A stretch of DNA of 30,610 bases, from positions 1 to 30,610 of the forward strand of contig JAKVBZ010000062.1 in NCBI GenBank assembly GCA_022448645.1, written 5' to 3'. Each line of letters opens with the position of its first letter. Position 1 is the stretch's first letter. The notes beneath the pieces were generated by a model. The model worked only from the letters and a program-made list of their open reading frames with translations. It made no database searches and was not told the DNA's origin. This document shows, one piece after another, positions 18,701 to 26,897 of the stretch. Position numbers and translations under genes: made by a program. Source of the DNA: Pirellulaceae bacterium (GTDB taxonomy: Bacteria; Planctomycetota; Planctomycetia; Pirellulales; Pirellulaceae).

Positions 18701-18836
18701 GTCGGCTTCGCGTGGCGATCAATTCGCCCGCTTTCAGAGCGATGCCCCCAGTTGTGACAACTGCGGTGCCATTACGGTACGTAACGGAAACTGTTACCTG
18801 TGCCACAATTGTGGGAACAGTATGGGCTGCTCTTAA
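15750..18836 (+). CDS. nrdJ: Adenosylcobalamin-dependent ribonucleotide reductase (class II)
   Basis: 1028 residues. It reduces ribonucleotides to deoxyribonucleotides using a radical generated from coenzyme B12, so it needs no oxygen and no separate radical subunit. The key cysteines are visible: Cys204 (SACFIQS) and Cys423 (TACNLASINL) as the reducible pair, and Cys412 (NPCSEY) as the thiyl radical site. The LAPTGTISFM segment (592-601) is also present. The C-terminus ends in a Cys-rich module with Cys at 1002, 1005, 1015, 1018, 1021 and 1027, serving as zinc site and shuttle. A Ser/Asn/Gly/Thr-rich linker (about 893-965) joins it to the barrel. The start ATG is fixed by AGAAGGAG 7 nt upstream. 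No other reductase gene is nearby, so it probably works alone. Confidence 0.96.
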   Translation: MATIDVEHSVAGSNRELSSDGTSQGTGSRPVPRENSVGLRVQPTFCPEEVKDPFDTVDWDLRSAAIKDESGDVLFEQENCEIPSSWSQLATNVVVSKYFYGEIGTEERESSVRQLIHRVSRTVADWGIEDGYFASVEDGERFYRDLSWLCLHQHGAFNSPVWFNVGLFPQYGVRGDKCNWYWNETSQSVFQPENPYEFPQASACFIQSVDDNMEDIMRLATSEAMLFKFGSGTGTDLSTVRSHREKLSGGGRPSGPLSFMRVYDQIAAVVKSGGKTRRAAKMQSLKVWHPDIMEFIECKWKEEQKAHTLIASGKYEANFNGEAYSSILFQNANLSVRLTDDYMQAVEQDAPWTTHWVTQSHQPGPDYAARELLDRMAECAWHCGDPGVQYDSTINHWNTCPNSGRINASNPCSEYMFLDDTACNLASINLMKFRREDGTFDVERFRAACRIFFVAQEILVDHASYPTDRIAENSHLYRPLGLGYSNLGSLVMSSGAAYDSDEARGICGALTALLHGEANRTSAELAAAVGPFARYDANREPMLNVMQMHRDAVEKVDDACPDYLKNSARRLWDEVLHQGRKYGFRNAQSTVLAPTGTISFMMDCDTTGIEPDIALVKFKQLAGGGMLKIVNQTVPLALKTLGYDEPQTDAITQHIDENNTIEGAPGVLDEHLGVFDCAFKPANGQRSIDWRAHVKMMGAAQPFLSGAISKTVNMPSDTTPEDIADAYRWGWKLGLKALAIYRDGSKQSQPLSTTTEGERQAGQKDAKAARPRRERLEDTRQSKTHKFNVAGHEGYITVGLYPDGRPGELFITMAKEGSTVGGLMDCFGTAISMSLQYGVPLEVLVNKFSHTRFEPMGHTTNTDIRIAKSVVDYIFRWLGNTYIPGFREVQQGTLPAESKSGSSENGASVASQDGATPSTDASNGSTNGQPSQASASRNGHSQNGSSTGSTADSSTAMAAGTATSVVDAQQLEQAGAVMTVDAVESASRGDQFARFQSDAPSCDNCGAITVRNGNCYLCHNCGNSMGCS

Positions 18837-18856
18837 AAACGGGCTGCTCTTAAAAA
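18824..18856 (+). repeat. 16-bp tandem duplication across the nrdJ stop
   Basis: GGGCTGCTCTTAAAAA occurs at 18824-18839 and again at 18841-18856, with a single C between. The first copy holds the last codons and the TAA stop of nrdJ. The second repeats the same codons and stop just outside the gene. It looks like a recent slippage duplication. Confidence 0.85.
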
Positions 18857-19068
18857 TGTCGTCGCAGGTGTCGTACGTGTTTGCTCTGCGCCCTCTAGGG
18901 GTGATGGGTGTTCTATGAATGACGAATTCCTAAGCCCTTATCCTGTGATTTACCTTTTTTACTTGGGTAACAAAAGAGTCCTGCCACGATCCTTCCGTCA
19001 TTGGAAACAACCGTTTCGATCTCGTTGAACTCTCGAGTTCGTCTACGACGGTCCACTCGCCATCCATC

Positions 19069-19470
19069 ATGAACGATCAGTCGAGTATTGAACAATTTCT
19101 TGACGGCTCGCCGCACGCAGTCGTCGGATCTTCACGTGATCGGTCGAAGTACGGCAATAAAGTGTTGCGCGCCTATTTACAAGACGGCCGCACGGTCTAC
19201 CCGATAAATCCAGCTGCTGACGAAATCGAAGGCCTCACGGCTTATCAAGATCTTGCTTCGTTGCCCAAGCCGGTTCATGGGATTTCTGTGATCACACCAC
19301 CTGCTGTCACCGAAGCGGTTGTGGAACAAGCGGGCCAACTGCAAATAAAAAATATTTGGCTGCAGCCTGGCAGCGAAAGCGATCAAGTGGTCTCTCGAGC
19401 TACCGAATTGGGGATGAATGTCATTGCTGGTGGTCCCTGCCTGCTAGTCGTCATCGGCTACCGTGAGTAA
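19069..19470 (+). CDS. CoA-binding domain protein (YccU-like)
   Basis: 133 residues, essentially one Rossmann-type CoA_binding_2 domain. It shows AVVGSSRDRSKYGNKVLRAYLQ at the N-terminus, then YPINPAADEIEGLTAYQDLASLP, the ISVITPPAVTEAVVEQA helix region, IWLQPGSESD and the terminal GMNVIAGGPCLLV. These small proteins bind CoA or a similar nucleotide, but their reaction is not established. The ATG at 19069 has no clear ribosome binding site. It follows nrdJ by 232 nt and precedes the molybdopterin-fold gene by about 110 nt on the same strand; a shared transcript is possible but not shown. Confidence 0.85.
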   Translation: MNDQSSIEQFLDGSPHAVVGSSRDRSKYGNKVLRAYLQDGRTVYPINPAADEIEGLTAYQDLASLPKPVHGISVITPPAVTEAVVEQAGQLQIKNIWLQPGSESDQVVSRATELGMNVIAGGPCLLVVIGYRE

Positions 19471-19579
19471 AAAAGACATAGTCCCAAGCTGATGTGCAAC
19501 GGTAGTTCAGACCGTGGGTCACACCTACCAGTGGCGTCAGTTAACTCTTCGTGATGGATCCCCCGGGAGAGACGTACCG

Positions 19580-20056
19580 ATGAATCATACAATTCTGCTT
19601 AAGGTAGACGGCGATGTTGAGCATCCTGTTCGGCTCGCGTTTGCAGATTTCGAACAGATTGCGGCGGATTTTCAAATTGATGATGTTAGCCAAATTGACC
19701 CCCAACGCAAAGGACGAGCGGTGACGTTGCAGGGGGTCCTTGATTTGGTGCGTCCTCAGGACAACGCATGCTACCTTGGCCTGCACAGTTCGACAGACAA
19801 TTTCCACGCCAGCATTCCGTTGGCTCCTGTCAAAGATCGTGGTTTGTTCATCTACTCGATCGACGGCCAACCCTTGGAACAGCAACAGGGTGGTCCGATC
19901 CGCTTTTACATTCCAGATTTTGCCGCTTGTCACACTGACGAGATTGACGAGTGTGCCAATGTGAAGTTTGTAGATCACGTCGAATTGACAGCTGACAAGG
20001 GGTTCGACAACCGTCCTTTGGATGACGATGAACACGAAGCGTTACACCGTCAGTAG
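19580..20056 (+). CDS. Reduced molybdopterin-fold (sulfite-oxidase-like) protein
   Basis: 158 residues from ATG 19580, chosen because GGGAGA lies 9 nt upstream; the open frame reaches a GTG at 19514. It resembles the Oxidored_molyb fold of the sulfite oxidase/YedY family: the LTLQGVLDLV element, YLGLHSSTDNFHASIPL, LFIYSIDGQPLEQQQGGPIRFYIPDF and VKFVDHVELTAD are all familiar in order. There is no signal peptide or twin-arginine motif. The domain appears to begin after the point where family members carry the cysteine that holds molybdenum, so it may not be a normal molybdoenzyme. A polar acidic tail ends the protein. The role is unknown. Confidence 0.65.
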   Translation: MNHTILLKVDGDVEHPVRLAFADFEQIAADFQIDDVSQIDPQRKGRAVTLQGVLDLVRPQDNACYLGLHSSTDNFHASIPLAPVKDRGLFIYSIDGQPLEQQQGGPIRFYIPDFAACHTDEIDECANVKFVDHVELTADKGFDNRPLDDDEHEALHRQ

Positions 20057-20116
20057 CGTTTTTTGTAGCGTGCGCCCTCGGCCCGAGCATATAGCGATTG
20101 AGGGATTATTAAGGCG

Positions 20117-20191
20117 GGACACAGATTTCATGAACCACACGGAGTATGTTTGGTTAAATTACTTGCGACGTCATCTGTGAAATCTGTGTCC
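20117..20191. repeat. Palindromic element, perfect 14-bp terminal inverted repeats
   Basis: GGACACAGATTTCA (20117-20130) and TGAAATCTGTGTCC (20178-20191) are exact inverted repeats bounding 75 bp. The right end also contains ATCTGTGA-AATCTGTG as a near-tandem direct repeat. Elements with ATCTGTG-type repeats recur in many bacterial intergenic regions. It lies between convergent genes and has no ORF. Confidence 0.65.
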
Positions 20192-20250
20192 AAATTACGA
20201 TGAGAAGCAGTGTCAATGCGATCTTAGAATTGTGCGAAAACATTGCAGGA

Positions 20251-20279
20251 TGCTTCATACTTCATCACCGAATGAAGCA
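20251..20279 (-). terminator. Stem-loop immediately after nhaC stop
   Basis: TGCTTCAT and ATGAAGCA give a perfect 8-bp stem with a 13-nt loop, beginning at the base after the NhaC stop codon on the minus strand. No T-run follows directly, though GTTTT occurs about 10 nt later. Confidence 0.45.
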
Positions 20280-21947
20280 CTAGCAATTCGATTCACCAAT
20301 GGGTCGTCCAACCCACAAAATCACCGCCATCATGGTGACCAACTGACAGGGCCAAAGGATCATGACAGGAATGCCCCAACCCAAGGGTAATGTGCCCAGC
20401 ACGATCGAAAGGACGCCGACTGTCAGCGCATAAGGTAGCTGCGTCAGCACGTGGGCCATGTGATCGCAACCACATGCCTGCGACGACAAGATTGTGGTGT
20501 CTGAAATCGGCGAGCAATGATCTCCAAAAATGGCGCCCGCCAGAACGCTTCCGACAGCTCCAAGCATGATAGGATGGCGTGTGTCTAACGCTGCACCATC
20601 CGCAGTCAGCAAGGCGTAAGTTAAGGGTATCACCATGGGAATTAGGATACCCATCGTTCCAAAACTCGTGCCGGTCGAAAACGACAACAGGGCAGCAAGC
20701 AAAAATACAACCGTGGGAAGTAGCTTCACGGTCACTGTCTGAAATTGGTCTGATTCTTCGTCGTTCCTAGCTGACACCAGATTGGCCAAGTAGTCGGCCG
20801 TGTACAGTCGGTGCGATTGAAACTCGTAGGCCAAGGTCGGTGCCGATCCATCCACACTCGTGTCACCTGTCATGCGAGATAGCGCTGACGCACACCAAAG
20901 GATGGCTAGGGCTGGAAGCATCACCCGAGCTCCGTCAGCGGCTAGTCGGGCAATTTGGGAAGATGACAACAAGCCTTGAATTCGTGATAAAGCGGCAGCA
21001 GCGACTAGTCCGGCCAAAGCGCCGTACTGTAGCGAGAAATAGGAATCGGCTGCTCCGAAGATCTCTTTTAGCCCAGCGTCACCGTCGGTCATCGCAAGTG
21101 CTTGCCGACCCGTGATGTAAAACAAGCTCAGCACCACGACCACAGTGGTCACGATGGGTACGACCGCATCGTACCAATGAGCTGCCCTATCAGATGTCGA
21201 TAGGGCAGCTGAGTTCGTTTCTTCCTTATTCGATTCTTCTGTTGATGAGGTCCATCGACGACGTTCGGCACGCCACATTGCTCCAAAATCGCGGCCGGTC
21301 AAAGCCAAAATGGGAATGAACAACAACGAAGCAATGACATAGAAACGATAAGGAATGCTGCCAATGAATAACTCGATAGCTTGCAGGTCGGTAGGCATGG
21401 GTAAACTCTGCAAGCCTTCTTGGATGTAGTCGAGTTCGACAGCGACCCAGGTCGATAACAGCGACAATCCTGCTACCGGTGCGGCAGTAGAATCGACCAG
21501 GTAAGCCAGTTTTTCTCGCGAAATCTTCCAACGATCACAAAGAGGTCGCAAGGTGCCACCGAGCAACACCGTATTGGCGTAATCGTCAAAGAAAATGATT
21601 ATTCCCGACAACCAGGCCGCCAATTGACCACTGCGACGTGAATTGGCGAGGGGTGCCACCAGTCGCATCAGACCGGCCATGCCTCCGTTGCCGGATACAA
21701 TGCCGATCATCGCTCCCATCATCAGGGTGAACGCAAAAACTCGCAGTTTGTCGGGATCCGTCAATGATGGCCAGAGGTGTATTTCCAAAATGTCATACAA
21801 GGCGATCCAGGGATCTCCTCCGGATGTGATCAACGCACCGCAAACCAGTCCGGCCAAAAGCGACATGACGGCCCTACGACTCACGATGGCCAATATGATC
21901 GCAACGAAAGGAGGTACCAGACTCAACCAGCCGTAAGGATGGGACAT
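20280..21947 (-). CDS. nhaC: Na+/H+ antiporter, NhaC family
   Basis: 555 residues with about a dozen membrane helices, an inner-membrane antiporter expected to expel sodium in exchange for protons. Family features are the N-terminal WLSLVPPFVAIILAI, the IIFFDDYANTVLLGGTLRPLCDRWKISREKLAYLVDS region with its paired Asp, FSTGTSFGTMGILIPMVIPL, and the late GDHCSPISDTTILSSQACGCDHMAHV segment. A long hydrophilic loop (about residues 230-262) is rich in Arg, Ser and Glu. The ATG at 21947 has only a weak GGCGG ahead. It is 73 nt downstream of dgkA and could share its transcript. Some NhaC relatives exchange organic acids instead, so the substrate is not certain. Confidence 0.88.
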   Translation of the reverse strand: MSHPYGWLSLVPPFVAIILAIVSRRAVMSLLAGLVCGALITSGGDPWIALYDILEIHLWPSLTDPDKLRVFAFTLMMGAMIGIVSGNGGMAGLMRLVAPLANSRRSGQLAAWLSGIIIFFDDYANTVLLGGTLRPLCDRWKISREKLAYLVDSTAAPVAGLSLLSTWVAVELDYIQEGLQSLPMPTDLQAIELFIGSIPYRFYVIASLLFIPILALTGRDFGAMWRAERRRWTSSTEESNKEETNSAALSTSDRAAHWYDAVVPIVTTVVVVLSLFYITGRQALAMTDGDAGLKEIFGAADSYFSLQYGALAGLVAAAALSRIQGLLSSSQIARLAADGARVMLPALAILWCASALSRMTGDTSVDGSAPTLAYEFQSHRLYTADYLANLVSARNDEESDQFQTVTVKLLPTVVFLLAALLSFSTGTSFGTMGILIPMVIPLTYALLTADGAALDTRHPIMLGAVGSVLAGAIFGDHCSPISDTTILSSQACGCDHMAHVLTQLPYALTVGVLSIVLGTLPLGWGIPVMILWPCQLVTMMAVILWVGRPIGESNC

Positions 21948-22020
21948 GGGGCCGACCGCCTAGACGATCTAGGAATGAAAACTAATGGGTTGCATCCAAC
22001 AGCTGATGCCGATTTTACAC

Positions 22021-22422
22021 TTACCAACCTACTGCGTTAGTCAATGGTGAGGCCAGCAGGATTGTGCCCACTGTCGCGGCTCCGATAGCTGCCAGCAGGA
22101 CTGCCGCACTGCCGATGTCTAGTGCTTTCCCCACCTGTGGATTGTGTTGCGTATCGACGGCTTTTGCGAGCGTTTCAATCGCGCTGTTAAACATTTCAGC
22201 GGTCAGAACTACGGTAATGCATAGCCCTAAGACGGCCCATTCTATCCGCGTCAGTCGAAGTATCCCGGCGATTAGGATTGCGGTGAGCGCCGCAGAGAAA
22301 TGCACAAAAAAGCTATTTTGTCCTTGTATGCCTCCAGCTGTTCCACGGAATGCGTTGCAGAACTTGTCAATCCAACGACGGTGTTGAAGACGCGAGGGTT
22401 GCTTTTCGTCATGACTAGGCAT
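22021..22422 (-). CDS. dgkA: Diacylglycerol/undecaprenol kinase
   Basis: 133 residues, a small integral membrane kinase. After a polar start, FCNAFRGTAGGIQGQNSFFVHF leads into three helices. The signature EMFNSAIETLAKAVD (Glu76, Asn79, Glu83) and DIGSAAVLLAAIGA (102-115) carry the residues that bind MgATP and lipid in the family. It phosphorylates diacylglycerol, or undecaprenol in many bacteria, to return lipid to phospholipid or cell-wall synthesis. The start is 9 nt after the lptD stop, so the two are translated from one message, which fits a shared role in envelope lipid handling. Confidence 0.92.
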   Translation of the reverse strand: MPSHDEKQPSRLQHRRWIDKFCNAFRGTAGGIQGQNSFFVHFSAALTAILIAGILRLTRIEWAVLGLCITVVLTAEMFNSAIETLAKAVDTQHNPQVGKALDIGSAAVLLAAIGAATVGTILLASPLTNAVGW

Positions 22423-22431
22423 GTGACAGAT

Positions 22432-25400
22432 TTACTCCACTCCCGCGACTCCTACGGGTGGTATCGGCAAGCCACCAACGCGAGAGGCTCGTGATCGTGC
22501 TAGGATTCTTGGTTCCAAGGTCAAGTTGGCACCTACGTTTCCGCGACTTACGTCTACGTTCACACCCAATCCAACCAGGAACGATTCGCCCACTCGAACC
22601 GCTTGAACACGTTGACCGATGTTCCCAGCATCACCAAAGTCATAAGACGAGCCAACTTGAGTTACCCATTTGTGACTCATTCGATAGTTGATGGAGGTCA
22701 CCACAGCCTTCGTATTGACAGGACCGTCCAAAGATCTCAGTCCCAGATAGATAGAACCCCTTCCTGGCCGTGTTAAGAAGCCGCCTACGGTGACTTTGAC
22801 TAACCCGTCAGTGAAAAAGTCAGCAAAGCCTTCCGAGAGCAAAGTAACCCGGTCTCCCACATGCCAGCGGAAGTTATAGTCAACCAGCCCAATGTCATCC
22901 CCAAAATTATCTCTGCTGGAATTGGGAAAAAACGTTCCGTGAACATCTAGTAAGATCCAGTCGATGACCTGCTCCTGGCCAGGAAGTCCACGTTTCGTCT
23001 GCCAGCGTTGCCGGACTCCAGTGCGAACAGTTAGTAGGTCATCTGCCATTTCTGTTGTGGGTGAAGCTACCCAGCTTTGAATGCCTGAACGGATCGCATA
23101 GAAACGGTCGTCAAAAGTAATAGGCAACATGCTGCCATTGTCCAAGCGGATAAATCGGCGTTGGAAAGCTTCGATCGAATCATCTTGTAGTGGGTCGTAG
23201 AGCGGAAAGATGCCCGCATCTTGATCGGATTCGGCGGCCAAGAATTCAGTTTCAAAGATGACTTTGTGCGCCAGTCCCTTAATATTCAGCAATGAACTGT
23301 AGGCATGTGGATTGATCTTCGTCATTGGGACACTCGCTCGTACACCCCCTTGTCCTAAAACCCTTGAGACGTCGTTACCGAACAGATCTTCTTCCCAGTG
23401 TGCGAATTCTCCGGCAACAAATGGTACGACTTTGACGACACCAATTTGCATGGGCAGGTCCAGTTCGTGACGCGTGGCGAAACGAACTCCTTCACGATTG
23501 TCGTAGGGCAATCCACCGACGGTTTCCCAAGGCAATGGATCGGTTGGATCCACTGGGTCGACCGACCTCGTGCCGATCTCCAAGCGGGGGTAACCGAAGT
23601 GCGTATGTTCGAAATAGGTCAAACGTTGACCCGCGAATGATCCACCCAAGAGAAAATGATCCAGGCGAGGCCCTTCGGTCTGTGTGAAGAAATCATTCAA
23701 ACGCACATCGGTCGTAAAACTCAACGAACGATTTCCGTCGAGCCGCTTCAGTTCAAATCCTGTGATCTGATCTTTTTCCTGATCCCATTCTTCTTCGTAG
23801 TACTGTTCGAGAAAGTTTCGATCACTGATCAGACCGACTTCGTATGAGAAACGAAATCCGTTTTGCAGGTATTGTTGATGCTGAGCCCTCATTCGGCCTC
23901 GAAACGATTCTTCGGGTGTCAGTGACCGACGCCCACGACCTAAGTTGTCCAATCCCTGTTCATCAATTCCCCAGGCGTCGAGGAATCCACGAGTTGGGCC
24001 CGCGTCGGTAAAAAAGATCGGTTGTTCATAATCGAGTGTCGACCCGACCCCGAAGCCCCGTTCGCTCAAATAATCTAGTGACAAGTCCCATTCGGTGCCG
24101 TCGGGTGGGTCTTCGAAACCCAATAACTGATACAGGTTCCAATCGGTACGAATTTGTGTTCCGAAAACCTTGTCATTACCGATGCTGGCGTTATTGATGT
24201 AAAAAAATGATTCAGTCAGATTTGTAGAAATACGCGGCCAATAAAAAACTGGAACGCCAAACAAATAAACTCGGTTGTTGCTACTGATTGCTTGATACTG
24301 GTTGTCTGTCACTTGTTCGCCGAATTGGTTGGCAATCGGAGCACCCGTCAAAGCATCGATCGCGGTACGCTGCTCATGTCGGAAGAAGATGTTTTCCGAT
24401 TGCATCCAATATTGAGGTACCCCGAGCTGACTTGTGGTCAGAGAAGCACCGTAGGCTTGAAACGTATTCTCGTCCAGCTGTTGTAATACATCGGCTTTGA
24501 GCCTGACGAAACCTTCGTAGAGCGCTGGTGCTGGAGTGCGGGCGTTGGCGTCGAGTATGACTCCTTGTTTCGTTTGAATGTTATAGAACATCCGCTGTGC
24601 TCGAATGACGCGTTCGCCTTCGCGGAAGACAAGATTGCCTTCCATGTAGATCTCCAAAGGAATATTTTCTGGCTGTTTCATGTTGCCGAGGGTGGTCAGG
24701 AATTGTTCCTTTGTCCACACCACGACGCGATCAGCGGCCAGTTCGACCGTTTCCAAAGAATTCCATTGGCGAGCAGTGCCAGGTAGTCCGCGGATGTCGC
24801 TGATGATGATACGGATGCCTCGATCGTACACAACCACTCGTTCACCCGTATTCTCAGAAACGTAGCTTTCGATTTGGGGTTTCACGGAATACCGTTGAAA
24901 AACTCCGATTTCCCTTGCGCCCATGCCTTGCTGTTCATGAGGTGCCGGTACAATTCCTGGTAAAGGGGCAGGCCCTTGGATGAATTGAGCAGGCCGAACA
25001 GAGGGTTCCTTGATGGCAAACGCCCGTTCTGTAGCACGAGCATAGATTTCAGGAGGATGGTCAGGTGAGATATCTTGCAACGGTGCTTGTACCTGAAGGG
25101 GTAGCGTTGAAAATAGCTGTGTTGTCCAACGATCTGCCTGTAAAGTCGAAGGCGAATCCGTGTCCGGCGTTGCGGACGTTTCGCCAATGTTGCGGACGTT
25201 AACATCACCTTCCAAATATACAATGGTTGTTGGCGGCGCGTTAATTGGTCCTGGCGTTCGGTCAATCCATACCACAGCATGTTGGCCAGTGGCCATCATC
25301 CGTTGTTGTTCAATACGACACGCACCACGGAGGTACCAAACTTCATAACTGCCTTGGTACCAACGTTGAGCCTGCTCGGCAGAGACGGCGATAGGAGCGT

Positions 25401-25626
25401 TCATGTCAGGCGCCGCGAAACGAACTGTGGCAAGACAGTGGCGTGTCGTACTGGAAAATCCAGAGATAATCGCTAGCCAGAAAACGATGCAGCAAATGCG
25501 CACGGCGATCCAAGGAGCGCGCGAAATACTCGGCGCGCAAAACGTACGTTTCGCGATGGGGCCATTCGAAGGCTTCAGCGGTTCGGCATCCTTGCCTGTC
25601 CGGAGATTGGGTCGCTTGCGCGGCAC
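22432..25626 (-). CDS. lptD: LPS assembly protein LptD (OstA family)
   Basis: 1064 residues. A basic N-terminus is followed by a hydrophobic export segment at about residues 37-57. Next comes an OstA/LptA-like beta-jellyroll region with repeated strands (LRGACRIEQQRMMATGQHAVVW; TTIVYLEGDVNV; LEIYMEGNLVFREGERVIRAQRMFYN). The second half is an outer-membrane barrel with the LptD-like NNRVYLFGVPVFYWPRIST and DYLSERGFGVGSTLDYE. With LptE it places LPS in the outer leaflet. The start is GTG 25626: an in-frame TAA lies 12 codons upstream with no ATG between. It is longer than the ~785 residues of E. coli LptD, mostly in the N-terminal jellyroll part. The inter-domain disulfide cysteines of E. coli are not evident. 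Confidence 0.85.
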   Translation of the reverse strand: MPRKRPNLRTGKDAEPLKPSNGPIAKRTFCAPSISRAPWIAVRICCIVFWLAIISGFSSTTRHCLATVRFAAPDMNAPIAVSAEQAQRWYQGSYEVWYLRGACRIEQQRMMATGQHAVVWIDRTPGPINAPPTTIVYLEGDVNVRNIGETSATPDTDSPSTLQADRWTTQLFSTLPLQVQAPLQDISPDHPPEIYARATERAFAIKEPSVRPAQFIQGPAPLPGIVPAPHEQQGMGAREIGVFQRYSVKPQIESYVSENTGERVVVYDRGIRIIISDIRGLPGTARQWNSLETVELAADRVVVWTKEQFLTTLGNMKQPENIPLEIYMEGNLVFREGERVIRAQRMFYNIQTKQGVILDANARTPAPALYEGFVRLKADVLQQLDENTFQAYGASLTTSQLGVPQYWMQSENIFFRHEQRTAIDALTGAPIANQFGEQVTDNQYQAISSNNRVYLFGVPVFYWPRISTNLTESFFYINNASIGNDKVFGTQIRTDWNLYQLLGFEDPPDGTEWDLSLDYLSERGFGVGSTLDYEQPIFFTDAGPTRGFLDAWGIDEQGLDNLGRGRRSLTPEESFRGRMRAQHQQYLQNGFRFSYEVGLISDRNFLEQYYEEEWDQEKDQITGFELKRLDGNRSLSFTTDVRLNDFFTQTEGPRLDHFLLGGSFAGQRLTYFEHTHFGYPRLEIGTRSVDPVDPTDPLPWETVGGLPYDNREGVRFATRHELDLPMQIGVVKVVPFVAGEFAHWEEDLFGNDVSRVLGQGGVRASVPMTKINPHAYSSLLNIKGLAHKVIFETEFLAAESDQDAGIFPLYDPLQDDSIEAFQRRFIRLDNGSMLPITFDDRFYAIRSGIQSWVASPTTEMADDLLTVRTGVRQRWQTKRGLPGQEQVIDWILLDVHGTFFPNSSRDNFGDDIGLVDYNFRWHVGDRVTLLSEGFADFFTDGLVKVTVGGFLTRPGRGSIYLGLRSLDGPVNTKAVVTSINYRMSHKWVTQVGSSYDFGDAGNIGQRVQAVRVGESFLVGLGVNVDVSRGNVGANLTLEPRILARSRASRVGGLPIPPVGVAGVE

Positions 25627-26108
25627 CGGACGATGTGCAAAACGATGAATGGAAAAGGGTTAAGAAGAGACAGGGCGGAAGTATAGAAGCAGCGCGCAGC
25701 CCTGACAATGGACAAATGGCGAGGGCAGAATCAATCCATTGATGCCCTATGCAGTGATAGCACTGGGGTGGTAGCTTCGTCCCTCGGACGAAGTACCGAT
25801 AGCATCAACTAGGTGGCTGTCCTTCGAGAAATAGGGTTTCTTGAACCTTGACCTTTGGGGAATTCTATTGCTGGCTTGTCCCAATCCTCTTCGGCACCGT
25901 GGTTGACGATATTCTCTCGTATTCGTTCGTTAGATCTCATGGCGATACGACCGTTGCCTTACCCAGTTCAGTCCTTGGTTCCATCTCGTACACGATTCGC
26001 AAATTTGCGTCGTTCTAGCAACGCAGTGGGCGACCTTGGTCCGGCCTATCCGATTCTTGCTATCGGAAAGTACATGAGCACAGATGAAACAACCATGTAA
26101 CTTGACGG
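25627..26108. other. Gene-free stretch upstream of lptD
   Basis: 482 bp between two minus-strand genes. It contains the strong hairpin at 25770-25797 and a smaller CAGTG-ATAG-CACTG stem at 25752-25765. The 81-codon plus-strand frame at 25855-26100 has no ribosome binding site and no protein-like pattern, so it is not called. The lptD promoter should be here, but I could not place it. Confidence 0.45.
25770..25797. repeat. REP-like strong hairpin
   Basis: GGTA-(G)-CTTCGTCC, loop CTC, GGACGAAG-TACC: 12 paired bases with a single bulged G. There is no T-run in either direction. The compact GC-rich shape is that of a REP-type element, or of a transcription barrier after the dioxygenase gene. Confidence 0.55.
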
Positions 26109-26897
26109 CTAGGCTAGCAAAGCTGGAATGCGAGGCAGGTTTCGGTGACCCACGTCTTCGCCTCGCACTAAGTAGTACTTTCGTGGGAAGGATGTGCCGT
26201 CGCGATAGTCTTCGTACGTCTTTTTACCCATTTCGGCGTCCGCCGTCATGTAACGCAGTACAAGTACCCGACGCCAGTAATCCGAGTGGTTGGGCAGTGA
26301 ATTGTGAGGAATCATTGTGTTGTGAATGGCCATGCCGCCGGCCGGCATGGAATACTGGACTTTCATGTTATCGACCTCGGCAGGCAGCGCCGTCGGATCG
26401 ACCATCTGATTAAACAGGGCTTCGTCTCGCATGTCGATCGGTAGGGTGCCTTTCGTTTGCCAACCAGGAAGAACGCACATCGCACCGTTTTCTTCACTCA
26501 TGTCGTCGAATGCGATCCACAATCCACTGGGTAGGGGCCCGCCGACGTTCCAATACGGTGAATCTTGATGCCAGGGAATTTCGATTCCCGAATGAGGTGG
26601 TTTACTCACCAGATGCGACGACCAAAACACAATGTTGGGACCAATTTGCGATTCGATCAAATCCAGGATCTTGGTCTCGGTGGCCAAATCCCAGATCCAG
26701 CTGTGGAACTCGTGTGCTGAAATGATGTCGGCCGGATCCCGACCCGGCTGTAACGCGGCTTGCATTTCGTCGATGCGCTGCTGGCAATCGGTGAGCGTTT
26801 TCTCGGTAAGAAACTGGTCGAAAATGCAGTAACCATGCTCCTCATAAAAGGCAGCGTCTTCTTGACGGTAAACCCAATCGGCACGAATCATCGACAT
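26109..26897 (-). CDS. PhyH-type Fe(II)/2-oxoglutarate dioxygenase
   Basis: 262 residues from ATG 26897, which has AAGGA 8 nt upstream; the frame extends to a TTG at 26921 without support. It is a double-stranded beta-helix enzyme of the phytanoyl-CoA dioxygenase family. The iron ligands are readable: His110 and Asp112 in WHQDSPYW, and His198 in HNTMIPHNS. Arg210 in WRRVLVLRY is placed to bind 2-oxoglutarate. The N-terminal FYEEHGYCIFDQFL is typical of the family. Planctomycetes carry many such paralogues and the substrate cannot be read from sequence; neighbours give no pathway hint. It is soluble, with no signal peptide. The gene stands alone, 480 bp before lptD on the same strand. Confidence 0.88.
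   Translation of the reverse strand: MSMIRADWVYRQEDAAFYEEHGYCIFDQFLTEKTLTDCQQRIDEMQAALQPGRDPADIISAHEFHSWIWDLATETKILDLIESQIGPNIVFWSSHLVSKPPHSGIEIPWHQDSPYWNVGGPLPSGLWIAFDDMSEENGAMCVLPGWQTKGTLPIDMRDEALFNQMVDPTALPAEVDNMKVQYSMPAGGMAIHNTMIPHNSLPNHSDYWRRVLVLRYMTADAEMGKKTYEDYRDGTSFPRKYYLVRGEDVGHRNLPRIPALLA

Noticed and set aside
25855..26100. 81-codon plus-strand ORF upstream of lptD
   Set aside because: No ribosome binding site or recognisable pattern; likely chance.
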